A stretch of 64,000 nt of DNA from assembly GCA_032433765.1 (NCBI GenBank), contig JAVIAB010000159.1, positions 55,620,833 to 55,684,832 of the forward strand. Direction: 5' to 3'. The stretch comes from Megaustenia siamemsis. Lineage: Eukaryota; Mollusca; Gastropoda; Stylommatophora; Ariophantidae. The stretch's first letter is position 1; every line of letters starts with the position of its first letter. Of the stretch, positions 49,189 through 62,100 are shown piece after piece. Under the pieces are notes generated by a model, which worked only from the letters and a program-made list of their open reading frames with translations, had not been told where the DNA came from and made no database searches. The position numbers and the translations under genes were made by a program.

Positions 49189-52100
49189 TTGATTCTTCTC
49201 GTGTCGACATGTTTAACTGTCATCGATAGGGCAGTGGCATATGATGTATTCTTCTCGTGTCGACGTGTTTACCGGTTATCGATAGGTCAATGGCATATGA
49301 TTTATTCTTTCCGTGTCCAATTTGTTTATCTGTCGTCGATATGCCAGTGGCATATGATTTATTCTTCTCGTGTCGACGCGTTTACCTGTCATCGATAGGT
49401 CAGTGGCATATGATTTATTCTTCTCGTGTCAAAGTGATTACCTGTCATCGATAGGTCAGTGGGAAATTATATATTCTTGTCGATTCGACGTGTTTACCTA
49501 TCATCGATAGCTTTGAGGCATGTTTTATTCATCTCCTTTCGACATGTTTACCTTTCATTGATAGGTCAGTGGGAAATGATTTATTCATCTCGTGACGACA
49601 TGTTTACCTGTCATCGATAGGACAGTGGCATATGATTTACTCTTCTCGTGTCGGCGTGTTTACCTGTCATCGATATGTCACTGGCATAAGATTTATTCTT
49701 CTTGTGTCGACATGTTTACCTGTCATCAGATAGGTAAGTGGGAAATGATTTATTCTTCACGTGTCGACATGTTTACCTGTCATTGATAGGTCAGTGGGAA
49801 ATGATTTATTCTTCTTGCGTCGAAGTGTTTACCTGTCATCGATAGGTCAGTGGCACATGATCTATTCTTCTCGTGTCGGTGTGTTTTTATGTAATCGATA
49901 GGTCAGTGGCATGCGATTAATTTTTCTCGTGTCGACGTGTTTATCTGTCATGGACAGGTCAGTGGCATGTGGTTTATTCATCGCCTGTCGACATATTCAA
50001 CTGTCATCGATAGGTCAGTGGCATATGATTGATTCTTCTCGTGTCGACGTGTTTACGTGTCATCGATAGGTCACTGGGAAATGATTTATTCTTATCGTGT
50101 CGACGTGTTTACCTGTCATCGTATGGTCAGTGGCTTATGATTTATTTTTCTCGTGTCAACGTAATTTCCTGCCATCGATAGGTCAGTGGGAAATGATTTA
50201 TTCTTCTGGTGTCGAGGTGTTTACCTGTCATCTTTAGGTCAGTGGCATATGATTTATTTTTTTCGTTTCGACATGTTTAGCTGTCATTGATAGGTCAGTG
50301 GGAAATGATTTATTCATCTCGCGTCGTCGTGTTTAACTGTCATCGATAGGTCAGTGGCATATGATTTATTCTTATCGTGTCGACGTGTTTACTTATCATC
50401 GATAGGTCAGTGGCATATGATTTACTCTTCTCATGTAGACGTGTTTACCTGCCATCGATAGGCCAGTGGCGTATGATTTATTCTTCTCGTGTCGGCGTGT
50501 TTACCTGTCATCGATAGGTCACTGGCATATGAATTATTCTTCTCGTGTCGACGTGTTTACCTGTCATTGTTAGGTCAGTGGGGAATGATTTATTCTTCTA
50601 TCGTCGTCGTGTTTAACTGTCATCGATAGGTCACTGGCATATGATTCATTGCTCTCGTGTCAACGTGTTAACCTATCATCGATAGGTCAGTGGCATATGA
50701 TTTTTCTTCTCGTGTCAACGTGTTTAATTATCATCGATAGGTCAGTGACATATGATTTATTCATCTTCAGTCGACGTATTTACCTGTCATCGATTGGTCA
50801 GTGGCATATAATTTCTTCTTCTCGTGTCGACGTGTTTACCTTTCATCGATAGGTCAGTGGCATATGATTTATTCTTCCCGGGTTTACGTGTTTACCTGTC
50901 ATCGATAGGTCAGTGGCACATGATTTATTCTTCTCGTGTCGACGTGTTTACCTGTCATCTTTAGGTGAGTGGCATATGATTTATTCTTTTCGTGTCGACA
51001 TGTTTAGGTGTCATTGATTGGTCAGTGGGAAATGATTTATTCATCTGGCGTCGTCGTGTTTAACTGTCATCGATAGGTCAGTGGCATATGATTTACTCTT
51101 ATCGTGTCGACGTTTTTACTTATCCTCGATAGGTCAGTGGCATATGATTTACTCTTCTCGTGTCGACGTGTTTACCTGTCATCGATAGGCCTGTGGCGTA
51201 TGATTTATTCTTCTCGTGTCGACATGTTTAGCTGTCATTGATAGGTCAGTGGGAAATTATTTATTCATCTCCTGGCAACGTATTCACCTGTAATCTTTAG
51301 GTCAGTGGCATATGATACATTGTTCTCGTGTCAACGTGTTTAACTGTGTTCGATAGGTTAGTGGCATATGATTTATTCTGCTCGTGTGAACGTGTTTCTG
51401 TCATCGATAGGTCAGTGGCATATGATTTATTCATCTCCTGTCGACGTATTTACCAGTCATCGATTGGTCAGTGGCATATAATTTCTTCTTCTCGTGTCGA
51501 CGTGTTTACCTGTCATCGATAAGTCAGTGGCATTTTATTTATTCTTCTCGTGTCGAAGTGTTTACCTGTCATCGATAGGTCAGTGGCATATGATTTATTC
51601 ATCTCCTGTCGACGTATTTACCTGTCATCGATTGGTCAGTGGCATATGATTTATTCTTCTCGTGTCGACATGTTTACCTGTCATCGACAGATCAATGGCA
51701 TATGATTTATTCATCTCCTTTCGACGTGTTTACCTGTCATCGATAAGTCAATGGCATTTATTTATTCTTCTCGTGTCGACGTGTTTACCTGTCAATGATA
51801 GGTCAATGGCATATTATTTATTCTGCTCCTGTCGACGTGTTTACCTGTCATGGATAGGTCAGTGGCATACGATTTATTCTTCTCGTGTCGACATGTTTAC
51901 CTGTCATTGATAGGTCAATGGCATATGATTTATTCTTCTCGTGTCGACGTGTTTGTCTGTCATCGATAGGTCAGTGGCATATAATTTATTCTTCTCGTGT
52001 CGACGTGTTTAGCTGTCATCGATAGGTCAGTGGCATATGATTTTTTCTTCCCGTGTTGACGTGTTTACCTGTCATCGAAAGGTTTGTGGCATATGGTTTT

Positions 52101-53125
52101 TTCATCTCCTGTCGACATATTTACCTGTCATCGATAGGTCAGTGGCATATTATTTATTCATCTCCTGTCGATGTATTTACTTGTCATAGATAGGTCAGTG
52201 GTATTTGATTTATCCTTCTCGTGTCGACATGTTTAACTGTCATCGATAGGGCAGTGGCATATGATTTATTCTTCTCGTGTCGACGTGTTTACCTGTCATC
52301 GATTAATCAGTGGCATATGATTTATTCTTTCCGTGTCTAAGTGTTTACATGTCGTCGATAGGTCAGTGGCAAATTATTTATTCTTTATCTTTCGACGTGT
52401 TTACCTGTCATCGAAAGGTCAGAGCATATGATTTATTCTTCTCGTGTCGACGTATTTACCTGTCATTGATAGGTCAGTGGGAAATGATTTATTCTTCTCG
52501 CGTCGAAGTGTTCACCTGTCATTGATCAGTCAACGGCACATGATTTATTCTTCTTGTGACAACGTGTTTACCTGTCATCGATTGGTCAGTGGCATATGAT
52601 TTATTCTCCTCGTGTCGACATGTATACCAGTCATCGTTAGGTCAGTGGCATTTGATTGATTCTTCTCGTGTCGACATGTTTAACTGTCATCGATAGGGCA
52701 GTGGCATATGATGTATTCTTCTCGTGTCGACGTGTTTACCGGTTATCGATAGGTCAATGGCATATGATTTATTCTTTCCGTGTCCAATTTGTTTATCTGT
52801 CGTCGATATGCCAGTGGCATATGATTTATTCTTCTCGTGTCGACGCGTTTACCTGTCATCGATAGGTCAGTGGCATATGATTTATTCTTCTCGTCTCGAC
52901 GTGTTTACCTGTCATCGATTAGTCAGTGGCATATGATTTATTCTTTCCGTGTCTAAGTGTTTACATGTCGTCGATAGGTCAGTGGCAATTTATTTATTCT
53001 TTATCTTTCGACGTGTTTACCTGTCATCGATAGATCAGAGCATATGATTTATTCTTCTCGTGTCGACGCGTTTACCTGTCATCGATAGGTCAGTGGGGAA
53101 TGATTTATTCTTCTCGTGTCGACGT
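49189..53125. repeat. Higher-order repeat copy 9 (hybrid start, truncated end)
   Basis: Begins with a fused landmark: the first part matches the 22117 type, the part after about 49428 (GTGTCAAAGTGATT) the 22789 type. Follows the core unit to about 53125, where TCGACGTGTTTAACTGTCAT replaces the expected TCGACGTATTTACC and homogenised order ends. Confidence 0.9.
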
Positions 53126-56100
53126 GTTTAACTGTCATCAGATAGGTCAGTGGGAAATGATTTATTCTTCACGTGTTGATATGTTTACCTGTCATTGTTA
53201 GGTCAGTGGGGAATGATTTATTCTTCTATCGTCGTCGTGTTTAACTGTCATCGATAGGTCACTGGCATATGATTCATTGCTCTCGTGTCAACGTGTTAAC
53301 CTATCATCGATAGGTCAGTGGGAAATGATTTATTCTTCTCGTGTCGACGTATTTACCTGTCATTGATAGGTCGGTTGGAAATGCTATATTCTTCTCGCGT
53401 CGAAGTTTTCACCTGTCATTGATCGGTCAGCGGCACATGATTTATTTATCTCCTGTCGACGTATTTACTTGTCATCGATAGGTCAGTGGCATATGATTTA
53501 TTCTTCTCGTGTCGACGCGTTTACCTGTCATCGACTGGTATGTGGCATATGATTTATTCATCTCCTGTCGACGCGTTTACCTGTCATCGATAGGTCTGTG
53601 GGAAATGATTTATTCTTCTCGTGTCGACATGTTTACCTGTCATTGATTGGTCATTGGCATATGATTTATTCTTTTCGTGTCTAAGTGTTTACCTGTCATC
53701 GATAGGTCAGTGGCATATGCTTTATTCTTCTCGTGTCGACGTGTTTACCTGTCATCGATAGGTGAATGGCATATGATTTATTCCTCTCGTGTCGACATGT
53801 TTACCTGTCATCGAAAGATCAGTGGCATATGATTTATTCATCTCCTTTCGACGTGTTTCCCTGTCATCGATAAGTCAATGGCAATGATTTTTTTTTCTCG
53901 TGTCGACGTGTTTACCTGTCATCGATAGGTCAGTGGCAAATGATTTATTCTTCTCGTGTCGACGTGTTTACGTGTCATCGATAGGTCAGTGGCATATGCT
54001 TTATTCTTCTCGTGTCGACGTGTTTACCTGTCATCGATAGGTCAATGGCATATGATTTATTCTTCTCGTGTCGACATGTTTACCTGTCATCGGCAGGTCA
54101 GTGGCATATGATTTATTCATCTCCTTTCGACGTGTTTCCCTGTCATCGATAAGTCAATGGCAATGATTTATTCTTCTCGTATCGACATGTTTACCGGTCA
54201 TTGATCGGTCAGCGGCACATGATTTGTTCTTCTCGTGTCGACATGTTTACCTGTCATTGATAGGTCAGTGGCATATGGTTTATTCATCTCCTGTCGACAT
54301 ATTTACCTATCATCGATAGGTCAGTGGCATATTATATATTCATCTCTTGTCGATGTATTTACTTGTCATAGGTCAGTGGCATTTGATTGATTCTTCTCGT
54401 GTCGACATGTTTAACTGTCATCGATAGGGCAGTGGCATATGATTTATTCTTCTCGTGTCGACGTGTTTACCTGTCATCGATTAGTCAGTGCCATATGATT
54501 TATTCTTTCCGTGTCTAAGTGTTTACATGTCGTCGATAGGTCAGTGGCAAATTATTTATTCTTTATCTTTCGACGTGTTTACCTGTCATCGATAGATCAG
54601 AGCATATGATTTATTCTTCTCGTGTCGACGCGTTTACCTGTCATCGATAGGTCAGTGGGGAATGATTTATTCTTCTCGTGTCGACGTATTTACCTGTCAT
54701 TGACAGGTCAGTTGGAAATGATTTATTCTTCTCGCGTCGAAGTGTTCACCTGTCATTGATCAGTCAGCGGCACATGATTTATTCTTCTTGTGACGACGTG
54801 TTTACCTGTCATCGATAGGTCAATGGCATATGATTTATTCTTTCCGTGTCCAATTTGTTTATCTGTCGTCGATATGTCAGTGGCATATGATTTATTCTTC
54901 TCGTGTCGACGTGTTTACCTGTCATCGCCAGGTCAGTGGCATATGATTTATTCTTCTCGTGTCAACGTGATTACCTGTCATCGATAGGTCAGTGGTAAAT
55001 TATATATTCTTGTCGATTCGACGTGTTTACCTATCATCGATAGCTTTGAGGCATGTTTTATTCATCTCCTTTCGACATGTTTACCTATCATTGATAGGTC
55101 AGTGGGAAATGATTTATTCATCTCGTGACGACATGTTTACCTGTCATCGATAGGTCAGTGGCATATGATTTATTCTTATCGTGTCGACGTGTTTACTTAT
55201 CATCGATAGGTCAGTGGCATATGATTTACTCTTCTCGTGTAGACGTGTTTACTGCCATCGATAGGCCAGTGGCGTATGATTTATTCTTCTCGTGTCGGCG
55301 TGTTTACCTGTCATCGATAGGTCACTGGCATATGAATTATTCTTCTCGTGTCGACGTGTTTAACTGTCATCAGATAGGTCAGTGGGAAATGATTTATTCT
55401 TCACGTGTTGACATGTTTACCTGTCATTGTTACGTCAGTGGGGAATGATTTATTCTTCTATCGTCGTCGTGTTTAACTGTCATCGATAGGTCACTGGCAT
55501 ATGATTCATTGTTCTCGTGTCAACGTGTTAACCTATCATCGATAGGTCAGTGGCATATGATTTATTCTTCTCGTGTCAACGTGTTTAACTATCATCGATA
55601 GGTCAGTGACATATGATTTATTCATCTTCAGTCGACGTATTTACCTGTCATCGATTGGTCAGTGGCATATAATTTCTTCTTCTCGTGTCGACGTGTTTAC
55701 GTTTCATCGATAGGTCAGTGGCATATGATTTATTCTTCTCGTGTCGACGTGTTTACCTGTCATCGATAGGTCAGTGGCACATGATTTATTCTTCTCGTGT
55801 CGACGTGTTTACCTGTCATCTTTAGGTGAGTGGCATATGATTTATTCTTTTCGTGTCGACATGTTTAGGTGTCATTGATTGGTCAGTGGGAAATGATTTA
55901 TTCATCTCTCGTCGTCGTGTTTAACTGTCATCGATAGGTCAGTGGCATATGATTTACTCTTATCGTGTCGACGTGTTTACTTATCCTCGATAGGTCAGTG
56001 GCATATGATTTACTCTTCTCGTGTCGACGTGTTTACCTGTCATCGATAGGCCTGTGGCGTATGATTTATTCTTCTCGTGTCGACATGTTTAGCTGTCATT

Positions 56101-59100
56101 GTTAGGTCAGTGGGAAATTATTTATTCATCTCCTGGCAACGTATTCACCTGTAATCTTTAGGTCAGTGGCATATGATTCATTGTTCTCGTGTCAACGTGT
56201 TTAACTGTGTTCGATAGGTTAGTGGCATATGATTTATTCTGCTCGTGTGAACGTGTTTCTGTCATCGATAGGTCAGTGGCATATGATTTATTCATCTCCT
56301 GTCGACGTATTTACCAGTCATCGATTGGTCAGTGGCATATAATTTCTTCTTCTCGTGTCGACGTGTTTACCTGTCATCGATAAGTCAGTGGCATTTTATT
56401 TATTCTTCTCGTGTCGAAGTGTTTACCTGTCATCGATAGGTCAGTGGCATATGATTTATTCATCTCCTGTCGACGTATTTACCTGTCATCGATTGGTCAG
56501 TGGCATATGATTTATTCTTCTCGTGTCGACATGTTTACCTGTCATCGACAGATCAATGGCATATGATTTATTCATCTCCTTTCGACGTGTTTACCTGTCA
56601 TCGATAAGTCAATGGCATTTATTTATTCTTCTCGTGTCGACGTGTTTACCTGTCAATGATAGGTCAATGGCATATTATTTATTCTGCTCCTGTCGACGTG
56701 TTTACCTGTCATGGATAGGTCAGTGGCATACGATTTATTCTTCTCGTGTCGACATGTTTACCTGTCATTGATAGGTCAGTGGCATATGATTTATTCTTCT
56801 CGTGTCGACGTGTTTATCTGTCATCGATAGGTCAGTGGCATATAATTTATTCTTCTCGTGTCGACGTGTTTAGCTGTCATCGATAGGTCAGTGGCATATG
56901 ATTTTTTCTTCCCGTGTTGACGTGTTTACCTGTCATCGAAAGGTTTGTGGCATATGGTTTTTTCATCTCCTGTCGACATATTTACCTGTCATCGATAGGT
57001 CAGTGGCATATTATTTATTCATCTCCTGTCGATGTATTTACTTGTCATAGATAGGTCAGTGGTATTTGATTTATCCTTCTCGTGTCGACATGTTTAACTG
57101 TCATCGATAGGGCAGTGGCATATGATTTATTCTTCTCGTGTCGACGTGTTTACCTGTCATCGATTAGTCAGTGGCATATGATTTATTCTTTCCGTGTCTA
57201 AGTGTTTACATGTCGTCGATAGGTCAGTGGCAAATTATTTATTCTTTATCTTTCGACGTGTTTACCTGTCATCGAAAGGTCAGAGCATATGATTTATTCT
57301 TCTCGTGTCGACGTATTTACCTGTCATTGATAGGTCAGTGGGAAATGATTTATTCTTCTCGCGTCGAAGTGTTCACCTGTCATTGATCAGTCAGCGGCAC
57401 ATGATTTATTCTTCTTGTGACAACGTGTTTACCTGTCATCGATTGGTCAGTGGCATATGATTTATTCTCCTCGTGTCGACATGTATACCAGTCATCGTTA
57501 GGTCAGTGGCATTTGATTGATTCTTCTCGTGTCGACATGTTTAACTGTCATCGATAGGGCAGTGGCATATGATGTATTCTTCTCGTGTCGACGTGTTTAC
57601 CGGTTATCGATAGGTCAATGGCATATGATTTATTCTTTCCGTGTCCAATTTGTTTATCTGTCGTCGATATGTCAGTGGCATATGATTTATTCTTCTCGTG
57701 TCGACGCGTTTACCTGTCATTGATAGGTCAGTGGGAAATGATTTATTCTTCTCGTGTCGACGTATTTACCTGTCATTGATAGGTCGGTTGGAAATGCTAT
57801 ATTCTTCTCGCGTCGAAGTTTTCACCTGTCATTGATCGGTCAGCGGCACATGATTTATTTATCTCCTGTCGACGTATTTACTTGTCATCGATAGGTCAGT
57901 GGCATATCATTTATTCTACTCGTGTCGACGTGTTTACCAGTCATCGTTAGGTCAGTGGCATTTGATTGATTCTTCTCGTGTCGACATGTTACCTGTCATC
58001 GATAGGGCAGTGGCATATGATTTATTCATCTCGTGTCGACTTGTTTACCTGTCATCGATAGGTCAGTGGCTTATGATTTATTCTTCTCGTGTCGACGCGT
58101 TTACCTGTCATCGACTGGTCTGTGGCATATGCTTTATTCTTCTCGTGTCGACGTGTTTACCTGTCATCGATAGGTGAATGGCATATGATTTATTCTTCTC
58201 GTGTCGACATGTTTACCTGTCATCGAAAGATCAGTGGCATATGATTTATTCATCTCCTTTCGACGTGTTTCCCTGTCATCGATTAGTCAATGGCAATGAT
58301 TTTTTTTTCTCGTGTCGACGTGTTTACCTGTCATCGATAGGGCAGTGGCAAATGATTTATTCTTCTCGTGTCGACGTGTTTACCTGTCATCGATAGGTCA
58401 GTGGCATATGCTTTTTTCTTCTCGTGTCTACGTGTTTACCTGTCATCGATAGGTCAATGGCATATGATTTATTCTTCTCGTGTCGACATGTTTACCTGTC
58501 ATCGGCAGATCAGTGGCATATGATTTATTCATCTCCTTTCGACGTGTTTCCCTGTCATCGATAAGTCAATGGCAATGATTTATTCTTCTCGTATCGACAT
58601 GTTTACCTGTCATCGATTGGTCAGTGGCATATGATTTATTCTTCATGTGTCGACGTATTTACCTGTCATTGATAGGTCAGTTGGAATTGATTTATTCATC
58701 TCGCATCGAAGTGTTCACCGGTCATTGATCGGTCAGCGGCACATGATTTGTTCTTCTCGTGTCGACATGTTTACCTGTCATTGATAGGTCAGTGGCATAT
58801 GGTTTATTCATCTCCTGTCGACATATTTACCTATCATCGATAGGTCAGTGGCATATTATATATTCATCTCCTGTCGATGTATTTACTTGTCATAGGTCAG
58901 TGGCATTTGATTGATTCTTCTCGTGTCGACATGTTTAACTGTCATCGATAGGGCAGTGGCATATGATTTATTCTTCTCGTCTCGACGTGTTTACCTGTCA
59001 TCGATTAGTCAGTGGCATATGATTTATTCTTTCCGTGTCTAAGTGTTTACATGTCGTCGATAGGTCAGTGGCAAATTATTTATTCTTTATCTTTCGACGT

Positions 59101-62100
59101 GTTTACCTGTCATCGATAGATCAGAGCATATGATTTATTCTTCTCGTGTCGACGCGTTTACCTGTCATCGATAGGTCAGTGGGGAATGATTTATTCTTCT
59201 CGTGTCGACGTATTTACCTGTCATTGATAGGTCAGTTGGAAATGATTTATTCTTCTCGCGTCGAAGTGTTCACCTGTCATTGATCAGTCAGCGGCACATG
59301 ATTTATTCTTCTTGTGACGACGTGTTTATCTGTCATCGATTGGTCAGTGGCATATGATTTATTCTCCTCGTGTCGACATGTATACCAGTCATCGTTAGGT
59401 CAGTGGCATTTGATTGATTCTTCTCGTGTCGACATGTTTGACTGTCATCGATAGGGCAGTGGCATATGATGTATTCTTCTCGTGTCGACGTGTTTACCGG
59501 TTATCGATAGGTCAATGGCATATGATTTATTCTTTCCGTGTCCAATTTATTTATCTGTCGTCGATATGTCAGTGGCATATGATTTATTCTTCTCGTGTCG
59601 ACGTGTTTACCTGTCATCGCCAGGTCAGTGGCATATGATTTATTCTTCTCGTGTCAACGTGATTACCTGTCATCGATAGGTCAGTGGGAAATTATATATT
59701 CTTGTCGATTCGACGTGTTTACCTATCATCGATAGCTTTGAGGCATGTTTTATTCATCTCCTTTCGACATGTTTACCTATCATTGATAGGTCAGTGGGAA
59801 ATGATTTATTCATCTCGTGACGACATGTTTACCTGTCATCGATAGGACAGTGGCATATGATTTACTCTTCTCGTGTCGGCGTGTTTACCTGTCATCGATA
59901 GGTCACTGGCATAAGATTTATTCTTCTTGTGTCGACATGTTTACCTGTCATCAGATAGGTCAGTGGGAAATGATTTATTCTTCACGTGTCGACATGTTTA
60001 CCTGTCATTGATAGGTCAGTGGGAAATGATTTATTCTTCTTGCGTCGAAGTGTTTACCTGTCATCGATAGGTCAGTGGCACATGATCTATTCTTCTCGTG
60101 TCGGTGTGTTTATATGTAATCGATAGGTCAGTGGCATGCGATTTATTTTTCTCGTGTCGACGTGTTTATCTGTCATGGACAGGTCAGTGGCATGTGGTTT
60201 ATTCATCGCCTGTCGACATATTCAACTGTCATCGATAGGTCAGTGGCATATGATTGATTCTTCTCGTGTCGACGTGTTTACGTGTCATCGATAGGTCACT
60301 GGGAAATGATTTATTCTTATCGTGTCGACGTGTTTACCTGTCATCTTTAGGTCAGTGGCATATGATTTATTTTTCTCGTGTCAACGTAATTTCCTGCCAT
60401 CGATAGGTCAGTGGGAAATGATTTATTCTTCTGGTGTCGAGGTGTTTACCTGTCATCTTTAGGTCAGTGGCATATGATTTATTTTTTTCGTTTCGACATG
60501 TTTAGCTGTCATTGATAGGTCAGTGGGAAATGATTTATTCATCTCGCGTCGTCGTGTTTAACTGTCATCGATAGGTCAGTGGCATATGATTTATTCTTAT
60601 CGTGTCGACGTGTTTACTTATCATCGATAGGTCAGTGGCATATGATTTACTCTTCTCGTGTAGACGTGTTTACCTGCCATCGATAGGCCAGTGGCATATG
60701 ATTTATTCTTCTCGTGTCGGCGTGTTTACCTGTCATCGATAGGTCACTGGCATATGAATTATTCTTCTCGTGTCGACGTGTTTAACTGTCATCAGATAGG
60801 TCAGTGGGAAATGATTTATTCTTCACGTGTTGACATGTTTACCTGTCATTGTTAGGTCAGTGGGGAATGATTTATTCCTCTATCGTCGTCGTGTTAAACT
60901 GTCATCGATAGGTCACTGGCATATGATTCATTGTTCTCGTGTCAACGTGTTAACCTATCATCGATAGGTCAGTGGCATATGATTTATTCTTCTCGTGTCA
61001 ACGTGTTTAACTATCATCGATAGGTCAGTGACATATGATTTATTCAACTTCAGTCGACGTATTTACCTGTCATCGATTGGTCAGTGGCATATAATTTCGA
61101 CTTCTCGTGTCGACGTGTTTACGTGTCATCGATAGGTCAGTGGTATATGATTTATTCTTCCCGGGTTTACGTGTTTACCTGTCATCGATAGGTCAGTGGC
61201 ACATGATTTATTCTTCTCGTGTCGACGTGTTTACCTGTCATCTTTAGGTGAGTGGCATATGATTTATTCTTTTCGTGTCGACATGTTTAGGTGTCATTGA
61301 TTGGTCAGTGGGAAATGATTTATTCATCTCGCGTCGTCGTGTTTAACTGTCATCGATAGGTCAGTGGCATATGATTTACTCTTATCGTGTCGACGTGTTT
61401 ACTTATCCTCGATAGGTCAGTGGCATATGATTTACTCTTCTCGTGTCGACGTGTTTACCTGTCATCGATAGGCCTGTGGCGTATGATTTATTCTTCTCGT
61501 GTCGACATGTTTAGCTGTCATTGATAGGTCAGTGGGAAATTATTTATTCATCTCCTGGCAACGTATTCACCTGTAATCTTTAGGTCAGTGGCATATGATT
61601 CATTGTTCTCGTGTCAACGTGTTTAACTGTGTTCGATAGGTTAGTGGCATATGATTTATTCTGCTCGTGTGAACGTGTTTCTGTCATCGATAGGTCAGTG
61701 GCATATGATTTATTCATCTCCTGTCGACGTATTTACCAGTCATCGATTGGTCAGTGGCATATAATTTCTTCTTCTCGTGTCGACGTGTTTACCTGTCATC
61801 GATAAGTCAGTGGCATTTTATTTATTCTTCTCGTGTCGAAGTGTTTACCTGTCATCGATAGGTCAGTGGCATATGATTTATTCATCTCCTGTCGACGTAT
61901 TTACCTGTCATCGATTGGTCAGTGGCATATGATTTATTCTTCTCGTGTCGACATGTTTACCTGTCATCGACAGATCAATGGCATATGATTTATTCATCTC
62001 CTTTCGACGTGTTTACCTGTCATCGATAAGTCAATGGCATTTATTTATTCTTCTCGTGTCGACGTGTTTACCTGTCATCGATAGGTCAGTGGCATATAAT

